The notes: a model not told the origin generated them from the letters alone. 64,000 bases of DNA from Pandoraea bronchicola (GCF_902459805.1 NZ_CABPST010000013.1:110006-174005); one strand, 5' to 3'. Shown: positions 40,810 to 52,125, counted from the stretch's first letter. Program-made: numbers and translations.

Positions 40810-43239
40810 TCAGCGAGTTTTATTCGCTTTCTGGGCGCTGGCCGTTCGGGGCGTCTTCGTGGCGGCGGAGGTTTTTGGGGCGGCGGTGGCGCGCTTGCGA
40901 GGTGTGGCGGCGGGCGTCGTGGTCTTGCGCGGCGCGGTGACCGCTCGCGCCGGGCGAGGTTTGGCGGCGTGTCCCGCTGCGGTCTCCTGCTGCGAAGCTG
41001 CGTCTTCGAAGACAGCCAGCACCTGTTCCAGATCGCGTTGCTCGCCGCCATCGAGTGGCACGGCGAGGCTGAGATCCTTCACAGCTTTCGCCACCCGTCG
41101 GATATTCGCCGGTGTCGCATGGGCGAGCATGCCCGGAATCGCTTCCATCGCTGCGTCGGGCGCCATGCGCAGCAGCCCGGCCTGACGGCGGATCATTTCG
41201 CGGAAGTGCTCAATCGAAATATTGCTGTCGCCCCGTGGCAATGAACGTGCGAGGTTGAACTGACGCTCGTCGGCTTCACCGTGCAGGCGATGCACCCAAA
41301 GCAGCGCGCGAAGGCCTGCTTCCAGCAGCCCGCCTTCTTGCAGTTCGTGGTGACGCTGCGCCAGCGTCTTTGCGACAAAGGCGACATGCTCCGGAGACGT
41401 GCCGGGGTGCACATGCACCGTAGCGCCGTCGCTGCCATGCAACCCGGCGAGCGCCTGTACCCAAGGTAGCCCGTAAATCAGTTCGAAGGTCTTTTCATAC
41501 CCGTCGTCGCGCACATCGCGATAGAAGTTGAGCGATTGCTCGATGGTGTTCGACACCGCCGATTCCATCGCAAGGAATGGATTGTCAGGCGACACCGGAT
41601 GCCGCGTCTCTCGCACATGCTCCGCCTTTGCGGCGAACGGCACGGCAAACGGATTGCGATCCGACCAAAGCTCGTAACTCACCCGCAGCGGATGCAGCAG
41701 ACGCATCCAGTATGCCGAGGTCGGCGTGACCATTGCCCGCACCCATGGTTGCACGAGGCTGCGATACAAACCGAGATGGATGTCCGACAGGTGCGCCACG
41801 GCCGCGAAGCGGCGATCGCTCTCGCCATCCGGTTGCACAATGGCACGCACATCCTCGACGCTGCGCCGCTGAATCGACATCACGTAATCGCCGTCGATCA
41901 ATTCCTGGTGCGGCGTGTCTTCCGTTTTGTCGGCGATCTGCGCCTGATAGATGCCAGCGGGCAACACATCGATCAGATCGATATTGTTGACGAACTTGCG
42001 ATGCTCCTTACGCCCGGTGCTGCCCGACACGAAGATGCCGAGATGGCCGATGCTGTCGTGCGTCGCGTACACAATCGTCTGATCGTGACTGAGCACTTCC
42101 GCGTCGTCGCGATACATGTCCGTCACGAAGCCCAGCGCCTGCGGCGGCGGCGTGATGTTGTCGCCATATGAGCAGAACACCACGATGGGCGAGCGGATGT
42201 TGCGCAGATCGATCCGGATGCCGTCGCTCGTGATCAACTCCGCACTCGTCAGCCGGTTGCCGATGAAGAGATTGTCGACGATGTACTGCATCTCCTGCGC
42301 GTTCAGGAACACGTGTCCGCCCCAGTACTTCTCGAAGCTCAGATAACGCGGCGCTTCCGTGTCGACATTGGCGTAAAGGTGATACTTCTTGCGCCACAGC
42401 GTGTTGGCCGGGTCGAGATTCTCGAAGTTCTGCACCAGCCAGGCGCCGTCGAAGCGTCCGTCGCCCAGATCGCTGGTGAGCGCCGTCAACCAACTGCCGC
42501 CGAGCAGACCGCCCGAATATCGCATCGGATTGCGCCCGCGCCAACCCGCCCAATAGGACAGCGGTGCTCCGGCCACGATGATTGGCCCGAACAGTTCGGG
42601 ACGCATCGCTGCCGTCATCAGCACCTGCCAGCCTGCCTGACAATTGCCGATGACCGCTGGCTTGCCCGCGCTCTCGGGATGCAGCGAAATCACCTTCTCC
42701 AGAAAGGCGGCCTCGGCGTGCATCACGTCCTCAACCGTCTGACCGGGGACCGGGTCGGGCAGAAAGCCCACGAAATAACACGGATGTCCCGCCCGCAGGG
42801 CCGCGCCGATCTCGCTGTCGGGCTTGAAGCCGCCGATGCCCGGGCCGTGACCCGCGCGCGGATCGACGACCACGAAGGGGCGCGCAGTCGGCTGCGTGGG
42901 CATCTCATCCGACGGCACAATGCGCATCAGACAGTAATTGCACGGACGCGGCAGATCGTGCCCGTCGAGGATCACCTCCGCCGGAAAGTCGAGCACGTTC
43001 GGTGCCGACTCGGCAAGGTGCGCCTGATACTGGTTGCCGCGCTGACGCATCACATCGCCGAACAGCACGCTGCGTTGCCACGCGTCCACGGCGTACTCGG
43101 CGGCAGCCGCCATCCAAGGCAGGTTCGACAGCCACGGGTTCGCGGCGAGCCACGGGGCATCGGCAGCGTTGGCCGCGGTGGCAGATGCACTGGCGCGGGA
43201 GGGTCGGCGTTCAAGTGCGGCAGACGACTTGGCAGGCAT
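40810..43239 (-). CDS. DUF3141 alpha/beta-hydrolase protein with histone-H1-like tail
   Basis: 809 residues, of the DUF3141 family related to PHA synthases. The hydrolase region has the nucleophile elbow GNCQAGWQ near residue 214, with Cys where PhaC proteins have it (GxCxG), plus downstream His-containing segments (HDSIGHLG). The last 60 residues are Lys/Ala/Pro/Thr-rich with repeated KTP/PRK elements, resembling histone H1 or PhaF/AlgP tails, and would bind DNA. ATG 43239 is preferred to the in-frame start at 43401, which has an Arg-rich non-conserved lead. The substrate is unknown. Confidence 0.82.
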   Translation of the reverse strand: MPAKSSAALERRPSRASASATAANAADAPWLAANPWLSNLPWMAAAAEYAVDAWQRSVLFGDVMRQRGNQYQAHLAESAPNVLDFPAEVILDGHDLPRPCNYCLMRIVPSDEMPTQPTARPFVVVDPRAGHGPGIGGFKPDSEIGAALRAGHPCYFVGFLPDPVPGQTVEDVMHAEAAFLEKVISLHPESAGKPAVIGNCQAGWQVLMTAAMRPELFGPIIVAGAPLSYWAGWRGRNPMRYSGGLLGGSWLTALTSDLGDGRFDGAWLVQNFENLDPANTLWRKKYHLYANVDTEAPRYLSFEKYWGGHVFLNAQEMQYIVDNLFIGNRLTSAELITSDGIRIDLRNIRSPIVVFCSYGDNITPPPQALGFVTDMYRDDAEVLSHDQTIVYATHDSIGHLGIFVSGSTGRKEHRKFVNNIDLIDVLPAGIYQAQIADKTEDTPHQELIDGDYVMSIQRRSVEDVRAIVQPDGESDRRFAAVAHLSDIHLGLYRSLVQPWVRAMVTPTSAYWMRLLHPLRVSYELWSDRNPFAVPFAAKAEHVRETRHPVSPDNPFLAMESAVSNTIEQSLNFYRDVRDDGYEKTFELIYGLPWVQALAGLHGSDGATVHVHPGTSPEHVAFVAKTLAQRHHELQEGGLLEAGLRALLWVHRLHGEADERQFNLARSLPRGDSNISIEHFREMIRRQAGLLRMAPDAAMEAIPGMLAHATPANIRRVAKAVKDLSLAVPLDGGEQRDLEQVLAVFEDAASQQETAAGHAAKPRPARAVTAPRKTTTPAATPRKRATAAPKTSAATKTPRTASAQKANKTR

Positions 43240-43307
43240 GGCAATGACCTCGCAAATCAGGCATGACAGGGGCTGGCGAACGCCGAAGCAGCGCAGGCAG
43301 CACGACG

Positions 43308-44522
43308 TTAAGCCATCGAACTGAGCGTGCGGCGAAAACGCCGCAGCGAGAAGGCGAAGAACACGGCGCCGATGACGGTCAGCGCCACGAACTGCACCCA
43401 CACGACGCCGATGCCGGCGCCACGGAACAGAATCGCCTGACCCAACTCCACGAAATGCGTCGTGGGTGCGGCGAGCATGATGTCTTGCACCGCCTTCGGC
43501 ATGCTCTCGCGCGGGGTGATCCCGCCGGAGAGCATTTGCAGCGGCAGCAGTACCAGAATCATCAACATACCGAACTGCGGCATCGAGCGGGCGAGCGTCG
43601 CCAGATAGATGCCCATCGACGTGGTGGCGAACAGATGCAGCGTCGCGCCCAGCATGAACAGCGCCACCGAACCGCCAATTGGCACATGCAGCGCGCCGCT
43701 CACGATCAGCCAGAGCGACATGCCTGCCGCGATCAGCACCACCAGCCCCATCGACCAGACCTTCGCCAGCATGATCTCGGCCGGTGTCACCGGCATGACG
43801 AGCAAATGCTCGATCGTGCCGTGCTCACGCTCGCGAATGAGCGCGGCACCCGTGAGAATGATCGAGAGCATTGTGATGTTGTTGATGATTTCCATCAACG
43901 CACCGAACCACGCGCGTTCCAGCGTCGGGTTAAAGCGCACCCGCAACGCCAGATCCACCGGCAATTGCGGCGTCGACCGGTATCGCTGAAGGAATTCGCT
44001 CACCTCCGCCGACACGATCTGTTGCACATAACCACTGCCAGAGAACGCCTGACTCATGCGCGTGGCGTCGACGTTGAGCTGCACCTCCGCCACCCGTCCC
44101 GCCAGAATGTCCTGTTGAAAGTTCGGTGGAATGTTCAGCGCGAACGTGTAGGCACCCTCATCCATGCCCCGGTCGACGGCGTCGGCCGTGATCATGCGCG
44201 GTATCGTGAATTGCGGCGGATAGAACGCCGAGACGATGCGTTGCGAGAGCGGTGAGGCGTCTTCGTCCACGATGGCGATAGGCGCGAGGTGCAGCGTATC
44301 GGGCTGGGCTGTAGCCGCCGAATACACCGACGCCGTGAACGTATAGACGATCAGCACCAGCATCATCGGATCGCGTGCGAGACTCCAAAGCTCCTTCACT
44401 CCGAGCCGGTAGATGTTCGCCAGATGCCGCCGCCACGGATGTGCGTGGCGCGGCGTCGCGACGCTGGGCTTTGCCGCAGGCGTTGGCGGGGGAGAGGCTT
44501 GTGGTGCGCTCGGGCTCGTCAT
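43308..44522 (-). CDS. ABC-2 type transporter permease (YhhJ-like)
   Basis: 404 residues with six membrane helices of ABC2 type: one near the N-terminus, a large periplasmic loop (about 60-200) and five clustered after residue 215 (ITMLSIILTGAALIRERE). It forms the membrane channel of the efflux pump with the permease/ATPase fusion gene. ATG 44522 overlaps the upstream stop (TGATG); a GTG at 44525 is the alternative. It is the last gene of the hlyD-ATPase/permease-permease set. Confidence 0.88.
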   Translation of the reverse strand: MTSPSAPQASPPPTPAAKPSVATPRHAHPWRRHLANIYRLGVKELWSLARDPMMLVLIVYTFTASVYSAATAQPDTLHLAPIAIVDEDASPLSQRIVSAFYPPQFTIPRMITADAVDRGMDEGAYTFALNIPPNFQQDILAGRVAEVQLNVDATRMSQAFSGSGYVQQIVSAEVSEFLQRYRSTPQLPVDLALRVRFNPTLERAWFGALMEIINNITMLSIILTGAALIREREHGTIEHLLVMPVTPAEIMLAKVWSMGLVVLIAAGMSLWLIVSGALHVPIGGSVALFMLGATLHLFATTSMGIYLATLARSMPQFGMLMILVLLPLQMLSGGITPRESMPKAVQDIMLAAPTTHFVELGQAILFRGAGIGVVWVQFVALTVIGAVFFAFSLRRFRRTLSSMA

Positions 44523-47299
44523 CACTTGTCCTGTTTCTTGAGCATCAGGATCGTGACGCCCAGAATGACCGGCACGGCGACGAGCATCGGCCAGAAGGCG
44601 CTGCCGAGATCGGCAAACCCGAGCGCCTTGTTGAAGACGCCGCGGCTGATGATGAGCATGTAAGTCGCCGGATAGATCTCGCCGATAAGCCGGCCCGAGC
44701 CCTCCATCGACGGCACCGGCGTGAGCATTCCACAGAACTGGATCGCCGGAATCATTGTGCCGATCATCGTGAAGAACAAAGCCGCGATCTGACTGCGGGT
44801 AAACGTCGACGCGAGCAGGCCAATGCCGGTGGCGACGACGTTGAAAATAAAGATGGCGGTCGTCAGCGTGAGAAAGCTGCCCTTGATCGGCACGCCGAAC
44901 AGCGTCACGGCGATCAATGCCATGAGCAGGAAATTCAACATCGCCAGCGCGACATACGGGATCTGCTTGCCGATCAGGAATTCCGTTCGCGTTACCGGGG
45001 TCACGTACAGATTCAGAATCGAGCCGAGTTCCTTCTCCCGCACTACGGACAACGCCGTGAGCATCGCAGGCAGCATCAGCAAGAGCAGCGGAATCACCGC
45101 AGGCACCATCGCCGGCAGACTCTTCACGTCGGGGTTGTAACGATAGCGTGTCACGATATCGAGCGATGCCGTCACGCGCATACCGAGCCGGCGCAGGGCC
45201 TCATCGGCCAGCCAGTTCTGGTGCATGCCCTGCACGTAGCCCTGCACCGTCTCCGCGCGCAACGGCATCGCGCCGTCGATCCACGCGCCGATCTGTACGG
45301 ATCTGCCGTGCGACACGTCACGGGCGAACCCCGGCGGAATCTCGATAGCCAGCGACAGTTCGCCGCTGCGCAGCCGCCTGTCCATGTCCTCGTAGTCGGT
45401 GATCGGAGGTTGTTCGATGAAGTAGCGCGACCCCGAGATATTGAGCGCGTAGTTCTGACTCAGCGTGGTCTGATCGCGGTCGAGTACCGCGTAGCGCAAG
45501 TCTTCCACATCCAGACTGATGCCGTAGCCCATCACGAGCATCAACACGAGCGAGCCAACCAGCGCGAGTGTGGCGCGCACCGGATCGCGTTGCAGCTCAA
45601 GCGTTTCGCGCCAGAGATAGCTGATCATGCGGTTGAGCGAGAACGCCTTGTGTTGCGCGTGCGTCGCTTCGGCAGGCACGGGGCCGGGCACTGCCGGCGT
45701 GGGCGTCTCGGGCGTTTCAGTCTTGCCGCCGCCCGCTTCGACAAGGTATTCGATGAAAGCCTGCTCGAGCGTGGCCGCGCCCTTATCTTGCGTGATCTTC
45801 GCAGGCGGATCGGACACAAGTACCTTGCCCGCGTGCATCAGCGAAATGCGGTCGCAGCGCTCGGCCTCGTTCATGAAGTGCGTGGAGATGAAGATCGTCA
45901 CGCGGTCCCGGCGCGACAATTCCACCAGCAGACGCCAGAAGTTGTCGCGCGCTACCGGATCGACACCCGACGTCGGTTCGTCGAGAATCAGCAGCTCGGG
46001 CTTGTGTACCATCGCCACAGCGAGCGACAGACGCTGGCGCATGCCCAGCGGAATGCTGTCGGGAAGCGCATCGAGCACATCGGCCAGGTCGAAGCGTTGC
46101 ACCATCTCCGCGACGCGGGCGCCGACCTCGGCCTCGGGCACATGAAACAGCCGCGCGTGCAGCACGAGGTTCTGATGCACCGTCAACTCGGTGTAGAGCG
46201 AGAACGCCTGCGACATGTAGCCCACGCGGCGGCGGGTATCGATGTCTTTCGGATCGACTTCGTGACCGAAAAGCCATGCCTGACCTTCGCTCGCTTGCAG
46301 CAGGCCGGTGAGCATCTTCATCGTGGTCGACTTGCCGCAACCGTTCGAGCCGAGGAAGCCGAAGATCTCGCCGCGACGGATACGAAAATCCACGTGATCG
46401 ACCGCGACGAAATCGCCGAAACGCATCGTCAGCCCTTTGGCCTCGATAGCGATTTGGGTGGGGTCGTCGACGTGCAGCGGTGGAATCGCGACCGGCTCGT
46501 AGCCGAGCTTCTTGTCCTCCGGCAGCAGGTCGATGAAAGCGCCTTCGAGGTTGTCGCGGTGGGTGCGCGCAAGCAACTCGGCAGGCGTGCCGGTGGCGAG
46601 CACCTTGCCCGCGTCCATCGCCACAAGCCAGTCGAAGCGTTGCGCCTCGTCCATGTAAGCGGTGGCAACGATCACGCTCATCGCCGGACGTTCCCGGCGA
46701 ATGCGCGCGATCAGATCCCAGAACTGCGCGCGGGCGAGCGGATCGACGCCAGTGGTCGGCTCGTCGAGAATCAGCAGATCGGGGTCGTGAATCAGCGCGC
46801 AGCACAGGCCGAGCTTCTGCTTCATGCCGCCGGAGAGCTTGCCCGCCGGCCGCTCGAGAAACGGACGCAGGCCGGTGCTGCGCGTGAGGTCGTCGATGCG
46901 GCGGCGGCGTTCGGCGGCGTCGTGGCCGAACAGGCGCGCGAAGAATTGCAGGTTCTCTTCGACGGAGAGCGTGGGGTAGAGATTCCTGCCGAGCCCCTGC
47001 GGCATGTAAGCGATGCGCGGGCACACGAGGTCACGGTGCGCCTTGCTCGCCATGTCGCCCCCGAGCGCTTCGACGGTGCCTGTCTGTAACGCGCGGGCGC
47101 CCGCGATGAGCGACAGCAGTGTGGATTTGCCGACGCCATCCGGGCCGATCAGGCCGACCATGCAGTTGGCCGGCATGTCGATGCTGACGTTATCCAGCGC
47201 AACGGTCTTGCGGCCGTAACGCAGCGTGACGTCGGCCACGTGCACTACCGGCGGCACGCCTTGACCGGGCGACGATGAAAGCGAGGGGGGCGCCGTCAT
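44522..47299 (-). CDS. ABC transporter with two ATPase domains fused to a permease (RbbA/YhiH-like)
   Basis: 925 residues. Two nucleotide-binding domains come first: Walker A GPDGVGKS near residue 50 with signature LSGGMKQK, then Walker A GSNGCGKS near residue 325, followed by a six-helix ABC2 permease (about 560-925). This is the layout of the YhiH/RbbA proteins, which pair with YhhJ-type permeases. The ATPase motifs are intact in both domains, although the second domain's signature ([10 protein letters not shown]) is degenerate. It starts 10 nt after the HlyD adaptor gene. Confidence 0.9.
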   Translation of the reverse strand: MTAPPSLSSSPGQGVPPVVHVADVTLRYGRKTVALDNVSIDMPANCMVGLIGPDGVGKSTLLSLIAGARALQTGTVEALGGDMASKAHRDLVCPRIAYMPQGLGRNLYPTLSVEENLQFFARLFGHDAAERRRRIDDLTRSTGLRPFLERPAGKLSGGMKQKLGLCCALIHDPDLLILDEPTTGVDPLARAQFWDLIARIRRERPAMSVIVATAYMDEAQRFDWLVAMDAGKVLATGTPAELLARTHRDNLEGAFIDLLPEDKKLGYEPVAIPPLHVDDPTQIAIEAKGLTMRFGDFVAVDHVDFRIRRGEIFGFLGSNGCGKSTTMKMLTGLLQASEGQAWLFGHEVDPKDIDTRRRVGYMSQAFSLYTELTVHQNLVLHARLFHVPEAEVGARVAEMVQRFDLADVLDALPDSIPLGMRQRLSLAVAMVHKPELLILDEPTSGVDPVARDNFWRLLVELSRRDRVTIFISTHFMNEAERCDRISLMHAGKVLVSDPPAKITQDKGAATLEQAFIEYLVEAGGGKTETPETPTPAVPGPVPAEATHAQHKAFSLNRMISYLWRETLELQRDPVRATLALVGSLVLMLVMGYGISLDVEDLRYAVLDRDQTTLSQNYALNISGSRYFIEQPPITDYEDMDRRLRSGELSLAIEIPPGFARDVSHGRSVQIGAWIDGAMPLRAETVQGYVQGMHQNWLADEALRRLGMRVTASLDIVTRYRYNPDVKSLPAMVPAVIPLLLLMLPAMLTALSVVREKELGSILNLYVTPVTRTEFLIGKQIPYVALAMLNFLLMALIAVTLFGVPIKGSFLTLTTAIFIFNVVATGIGLLASTFTRSQIAALFFTMIGTMIPAIQFCGMLTPVPSMEGSGRLIGEIYPATYMLIISRGVFNKALGFADLGSAFWPMLVAVPVILGVTILMLKKQDK

Positions 47300-47309
47300 G
47301 ATGCGCGGT

Positions 47310-48383
47310 TCACTGCGGCAGTGTCGTCTGCAACTGGGCGGGCCACGCCGCCTGGCTGTCGGACTTCACCCAGGCCACGCCGGGCAGCCCGGTCTTCACC
47401 AGAGACAGATGCTGCTGCAGCAATGCCGGTGCGATCTGGGCGCGCACGCGGAACATCAGCTTCTGACGTTCGCTCTCGGTCTCGACCGTCTTCGGCGTGA
47501 ACTGGGCCGTGCTGGAGACGAAGGAGATGCTCGCGGGAATGACGTACTGCGGCGCCGCGTCGAGAATGATGCGGGCTTCGGCGCCGATGGCGAGACGTCC
47601 GGCCACCGCTTCGGGCAGGAAGAACGTCATGTACACATCCGACAGGTCGACGAGGTTGAGCACCTTGCCACCTGCCGCGAGCACTTCGCCCGGCTGCGCC
47701 ACGCGATATTGCACGCGGCCATCGCGCGGCGCCTTGAGGTCGCTGTCCGTGATGTCGGCCTCGATGCGGTTGACGGTGGCCTGCGCGGCCAGGACCGTCG
47801 ACTTCGCCCCGGTGACCTGCGCGTTGGCAGCCTCCACTGCGGATTGCGCGGCGGCGACCTGCGCGCGGGCGGCGGTGACGGCGGCTCGGGTGCTGCGAAC
47901 CCGGGCACGGTCGTCGTCCAGTTCCTGCGCTGACGAAGCGCCTTCCTTGGACAACGTCTCCGAGCGCGACAAACGCCGTTGGGCCGCATCGAGTTCGGCT
48001 TCGCGCGCCGCGACGTTGGCTTCGGCCGTCGCCTTGTCGGACACCCGCGCTGCCGCCTGCGCCTGACTCGCGGCGACATTGGTGATCGCCTGCTGATACT
48101 GCGCACGCGCTTCGTCGCGTTGTGCGTTGAGTGTGTCGATCTGCATCTTGGCGAGCACCTGACCCGCCTTGACGAAATCGCCTTCCCGAACGTAAATGGC
48201 TTCGACACGGCCCGGGAGCTTTGTCGCGACGTCGACTTCGGTGGCTTCGATGCGGCCATTCCCGCTGGCGAAACCTGCGCCGGGACCGGTGTGGCTGTAG
48301 GTCTTCCAGCCGTACCAACCCAGACCGGCCACGGCGAGCACGATCAGCACGGGAACCAGCTTCTTGGCGTTGGGAAGCGTCAT
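47310..48383 (-). CDS. HlyD/MFP-family periplasmic adaptor (YhiI-like)
   Basis: 357 residues. An N-terminal membrane anchor (about 8-25, [18 protein letters not shown]) is followed by the first half of a lipoyl-like domain, a long coiled-coil hairpin rich in Ala/Gln/Glu/Arg (about 95-215), and beta-barrel domains. It bridges the inner-membrane ABC permeases and the outer-membrane factor. ATG 48383 places the anchor at the N-terminus; the 288-nt longer frame is Arg-rich and not convincing. Translation is probably coupled to the pump genes downstream. Confidence 0.9.
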   Translation of the reverse strand: MTLPNAKKLVPVLIVLAVAGLGWYGWKTYSHTGPGAGFASGNGRIEATEVDVATKLPGRVEAIYVREGDFVKAGQVLAKMQIDTLNAQRDEARAQYQQAITNVAASQAQAAARVSDKATAEANVAAREAELDAAQRRLSRSETLSKEGASSAQELDDDRARVRSTRAAVTAARAQVAAAQSAVEAANAQVTGAKSTVLAAQATVNRIEADITDSDLKAPRDGRVQYRVAQPGEVLAAGGKVLNLVDLSDVYMTFFLPEAVAGRLAIGAEARIILDAAPQYVIPASISFVSSTAQFTPKTVETESERQKLMFRVRAQIAPALLQQHLSLVKTGLPGVAWVKSDSQAAWPAQLQTTLPQ

Positions 48384-48402
48384 GTCTTTTGATCTCTTGA
48401 AT

Positions 48403-49989
48403 TTATTGAACGGCCGGTGCGGCTTTTGTCGGTACCGCCGAGCCCACTGCACCCACTGCGCCAAGCGGCGACGGTGCGACGACGCGCGGCGTGCGTGCGA
48501 ACGGCCCGCCGGGGGCGTCGGCCGCGGGCATGAGGCGGCTGCCGCCACCGAGCGCCGTGTAGAGCGACACGCGAGCGGACAATAGCGCGCGGCGCGTCTG
48601 CACCGTTTGTTGTTCGATGGCGAGGAGATCGCGCTGGGCGTCGAGCACTTCGAGGAATGCGGCGGCACCATGGTCGTAACGCAGCTTGGCGAGCCGCGCG
48701 CGCTCGGACTGGGCGTCCTGCGTCGCTTGCAGGATCGTGACCTGATCGGCCAGCCAGCGGCGTGCGCTCAGGGCGTCGGCCACGTCGCGGAACGCCCCCT
48801 GAACTGTTTTCTCGTAATTCGCGACCGACTCCACGCGCCGCGCTTCGGCGAGATCGAGATTGTTCACGAGGCGTCCGCCCTGAAAGATCGGGAGATTGAT
48901 GCTCGGTGTGAACGTCCACACGGCGCTCCCGGCCTTGAACAGACCGTCGAGCGCGCTGCTCGCCGTGCCGGCCGAGCCGGTGAGCGTGATCTGCGGGAAG
49001 AAGGCCGCGCGCGCTGCGCCGATGTTCGCGTGGGCGGCGCGCAATTGGTACTCGGCGGCGATGATATCGGGCCGGTCTTCCAGCAACGACGAAGGCAGGC
49101 CGGGTTCGAGGTCTCGCATCAGACGAGCGTCGTCGACCTTGCGGTCGAGCGCCTGCGGCGATGCGTCGATCGGCGCACCCACAAGCACTTGCAGCGCGTG
49201 GGCCTGTGTGGCGCGCTGTTGCTGGAGTTGCGTGACGAGCGCACGCGCCTGCTGCCAGAGCGTGGTGACTTCAGTGAGGTCGAGCTTCGAGGTCGAGCCG
49301 ACCTGCTCGCGACGCGTGAAGATACGCAACGACTCGGCACGGCTGTCGACGGTCTGCTGCGCCAGGGCAATGCGTTCGTCGAGCTCGCGCAAACTCAGCC
49401 ACGTCTGTGCGACCTGCGAGATCAGGCTCAATTCAAGCGCGCGGCGAGATGCATCGGATGCCAAATAATCGTCGAGCGCGGCGTCTTTCAGATTGCGGAT
49501 GCGGCCCCAGAAGTCCAGTTCCCACGTCGACAGGCCGAGTCCGACCTGATATTGGCTGCTGATATAAGGGATGCCGATAAGGCTCAGATCGGCGGGCACG
49601 CGTTGACGTGTCTCGCTGGCGCCCACCCCCAGTGATGGAAACAGATCGGCGCGTTGGATGCCATACATCGCTCGCGCCTGTTCGACGCGGGCGAGCGCGA
49701 CGCGTAGGTCGCGGTTGTTAGCCAATGCGGTGTCGATGAGGGTTCGCAACTGCGGATCGGCGAAATACTCGCGCCAATCGAGCGCGGAAGCCGGTTGCGC
49801 CACCGCCGTGGCGGCAGACGTGCTGACATCAGGCGTCCAGACATCGGCCACCGGGGCAGCGGGGCGCTCGTAAGTCGGCGCCATCGAAAGACAGCCGCTA
49901 AGCAGGGTAGTGACAAGTGCGGCTGTTGCAGCAATCGCAGTGGTATTTGCGACGCCGGAACGCATACGTGAATTGCATGGTTTCGCCAT
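48403..49989 (-). CDS. NodT-family outer-membrane efflux lipoprotein
   Basis: 528 residues. The lipobox LLSGC (near residue 33) marks an acylated N-terminus, and the body is two tandem TolC-like domains of long helices with beta strands ([35 protein letters not shown]). This is the outer-membrane channel of the efflux system and lies 19 nt before hlyD. ATG 49989 is chosen for the lipoprotein signal; a downstream Met is a second option. The substrate is not deducible, though aromatic or antibiotic export is common for this type. Confidence 0.9.
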   Translation of the reverse strand: MAKPCNSRMRSGVANTTAIAATAALVTTLLSGCLSMAPTYERPAAPVADVWTPDVSTSAATAVAQPASALDWREYFADPQLRTLIDTALANNRDLRVALARVEQARAMYGIQRADLFPSLGVGASETRQRVPADLSLIGIPYISSQYQVGLGLSTWELDFWGRIRNLKDAALDDYLASDASRRALELSLISQVAQTWLSLRELDERIALAQQTVDSRAESLRIFTRREQVGSTSKLDLTEVTTLWQQARALVTQLQQQRATQAHALQVLVGAPIDASPQALDRKVDDARLMRDLEPGLPSSLLEDRPDIIAAEYQLRAAHANIGAARAAFFPQITLTGSAGTASSALDGLFKAGSAVWTFTPSINLPIFQGGRLVNNLDLAEARRVESVANYEKTVQGAFRDVADALSARRWLADQVTILQATQDAQSERARLAKLRYDHGAAAFLEVLDAQRDLLAIEQQTVQTRRALLSARVSLYTALGGGSRLMPAADAPGGPFARTPRVVAPSPLGAVGAVGSAVPTKAAPAVQ

Positions 49990-50092
49990 AGAAGCTTCGA
50001 TCTCCCGACGGACGCCCAACTATAGCGTGGTGACGTCAAACGGCGTATACGAGAGAGATCGAAAAAAAGCGAACGATTGTGCTAAATCAACA

Positions 50093-50130
50093 AAGGCCCC
50101 GAATCGAATAGAGGATCGATTCGGGGCCTT
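50093..50130 (-). terminator. terminator downstream of trpE
   Basis: A perfect 15-bp stem, with 50093-50107 (AAGGCCCCGAATCGA) pairing to 50116-50130 around an 8-nt loop. On the minus strand only a short T-run (CCTTTG) follows, so termination may be partial or act as a bidirectional barrier. It lies 104 nt beyond the trpE stop. Confidence 0.65.
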
Positions 50131-50233
50131 GCGGATTCAGACGTCACGCGTATGCAATCTACGTAAGGCACCTGCGTTTCCAGCGGCAGTGTGCTTCACT
50201 TTGGTGCGGCGGCGCGAGGAAATGCGCCGCGCA

Positions 50234-51739
50234 TCAGTATTCGGCGTCGAGGCCGTCCTGCACCTGTTCGGCGGCGCGCAGCACCGCACGGGCTTTATTT
50301 TCCGTTTCTTGCCATTCGGATTCGGGCACCGAGTCGGCCACAATACCGGCAGCGGCTTGCACATACAGATTGCCGTCCTTGATCACGCCGGTACGAATCG
50401 CGATGGCGACATCCATTTCGCCGCCGAACGACAGATAGCCTACGGCACCGCCGTACAGGCCGCGCTTGACCGGTTCGAGTTCATCGATCAGCTCCATTGC
50501 GCGGACCTTCGGCGCGCCGGTGAGGGTGCCGGCCGGGAACGTGGCGCGCAGTACGTCGATGTTCGACAGTCCCGGTTGCAGACGGCCCTCGACGGAGCTC
50601 ACGATGTGCTGCACATGCGAGTACTTCTCGATGACCATCTTGTCGGTGACTTCAACGGTACCCGTCTGAGCGATACGGCCCACATCATTGCGTGCCAGAT
50701 CGATGAGCATGACGTGTTCTGCAATTTCCTTCGGATCGCCAAGCAACTCGGTGGCCAGCTCCGCATCGCGCTCGGGCGTGGCGCCGCGCGGGCGCGTGCC
50801 GGCCAGCGGGCGGATCGTCACGATTTCGTGCTCGCCGTCGGGCGTTTGGCGACGCTCCTGACGCACGAGGATCTCGGGCGACGCGCCCACGACCTGAAAA
50901 TCGCCGAAGTTGTAGAAGTACATGTACGGCGACGGGTTGAGCGAGCGTAGCGCGCGGTACAGCGAGAGCGGTGCGTCGCGATACGGCTTGATGAGCCGCT
51001 GACCGACCTGCACCTGCATCAGCTCGCCCGCCTCGATGGCCTGCTTGGCCTTCGCGACGGCCGCGAGGTAATCCGGCTTGGCGAATTCACGGAAGGTCTC
51101 GGTGCGCACGCTGCCGGACGTGACCGGCGCATCGACCGGCGCTTTCAGACGGGCGCGCAACTCGCGCAACCGCAGGCGTGCCTTCGAATAGGCTTCCGGC
51201 TGCGTGGGGTCGGCATAGATGATGAGGTAGAGCTTGCCGGTCAGATTGTCGATCACGGCCAGTTCTTCCGTGAGCAGCAACTGAATGTCGGGCAGGTGCA
51301 GATCGTCGCGCGGCGTGGTGTGCGCGAGCTTCTTCTCGATGTAGCGCACGGCGTCATAGCCGAAGTATCCGGCGAGGCCACCGCAAAAGCGCGGCATGCC
51401 TGGGCGCAGCGCGACTTTGAAGCGCGCCTGGAACTGGGTGATGAATTCGAGCGGATCGCCGTCATGCGTCTCGACGACGGCGCCGTCGCGTACGACTTCG
51501 GTCTTCGGGCCGAAGCTGCGCAGCAGCGTGCGCGCGGACAGGCCGATGAACGAATAGCGGCCGAAGCGCTCGCCGCCGACGACCGATTCGAGCAGGAAGG
51601 TGTTCGCGCCACGGCGGTCGCCCAGCGCCAGCTTGAGATACAGCGAGAGCGGGGTGTCGAGATCGGCGAAGGCTTCGGCGATCAGCGGAATGCGGTTAAA
51701 GCCTTGGTTGGCCAGCGATTTGAATTCGAGTTCGGTCAT
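50234..51739 (-). CDS. trpE: anthranilate synthase component I
   Basis: 501 residues, the chorismate-binding subunit. It has the N-terminal regulatory region (NRIPLIAEAFADLDTPLSLY) where tryptophan binds, then the chorismate-binding domain with IRPLAGTRPRG, LIDLARNDVGRIA and the active-site LTGAPKVRAMELIDELE. Intact and of typical length. ATG 51739 is used because the in-frame upstream sequence lacks coding character. It needs TrpG, encoded 15.5 kb away. The rpe-gph-trpE order is the standard Burkholderiaceae arrangement, where trpG normally follows directly. Confidence 0.96.
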   Translation of the reverse strand: MTELEFKSLANQGFNRIPLIAEAFADLDTPLSLYLKLALGDRRGANTFLLESVVGGERFGRYSFIGLSARTLLRSFGPKTEVVRDGAVVETHDGDPLEFITQFQARFKVALRPGMPRFCGGLAGYFGYDAVRYIEKKLAHTTPRDDLHLPDIQLLLTEELAVIDNLTGKLYLIIYADPTQPEAYSKARLRLRELRARLKAPVDAPVTSGSVRTETFREFAKPDYLAAVAKAKQAIEAGELMQVQVGQRLIKPYRDAPLSLYRALRSLNPSPYMYFYNFGDFQVVGASPEILVRQERRQTPDGEHEIVTIRPLAGTRPRGATPERDAELATELLGDPKEIAEHVMLIDLARNDVGRIAQTGTVEVTDKMVIEKYSHVQHIVSSVEGRLQPGLSNIDVLRATFPAGTLTGAPKVRAMELIDELEPVKRGLYGGAVGYLSFGGEMDVAIAIRTGVIKDGNLYVQAAAGIVADSVPESEWQETENKARAVLRAAEQVQDGLDAEY

Positions 51740-52125
51740 GTTGCACTCTGCCTGCAAGTTTGCCGGCGGGGGGGCCCGCAGAATCGGCGTGGATTGGCGT
51801 TGAGAATACCTGAGTCGTGTCGGGGTGGATGTGCTGACCCGCACCGGGTCACGGTGAACGCGCGCGCACCTGCGATGCGACGGCGATGACCGTGTCTCGG
51901 TGAACCCGCGCGCCGTGCAAGACAGCGCGCCGATGTATGACTTCTTGGGAACAACAACGATGCAAGAAACGGGTTGCTGAAGACGAACTCCAGCGGTCCC
52001 GGCCACCCCTTGGAAGGGTTCAGCAGGACCAGCGTCGCCAGGGCCAGGCCCCCCGGTCGATCACGCTAAGACTCCGTTTCTTGTTCAGGAACATGCGCTT
52101 GAATGCAGTGAGGAAGATGGCGAAC
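51740..52125. other. gph-trpE intergenic region
   Basis: 386 nt with no convincing gene. A -10-like TATTCT is present on the minus strand at 51803-51808. I looked for tandem Trp codons that would mark a leader peptide and found none on the minus strand, so classical attenuation is not supported. A GGGTT-containing palindromic stretch near 52008-52020 is unassigned. Confidence 0.4.

Noticed and set aside
44375-47089. 904-residue plus-strand ORF opposite the ABC transporter
   Set aside because: His/Arg/Gln-rich translation typical of the antisense of a high-GC gene; the minus-strand protein has all ABC motifs.
51740-52125. trp leader peptide/attenuator before trpE
   Set aside because: No short minus-strand ORF with tandem Trp codons followed by alternative hairpins.
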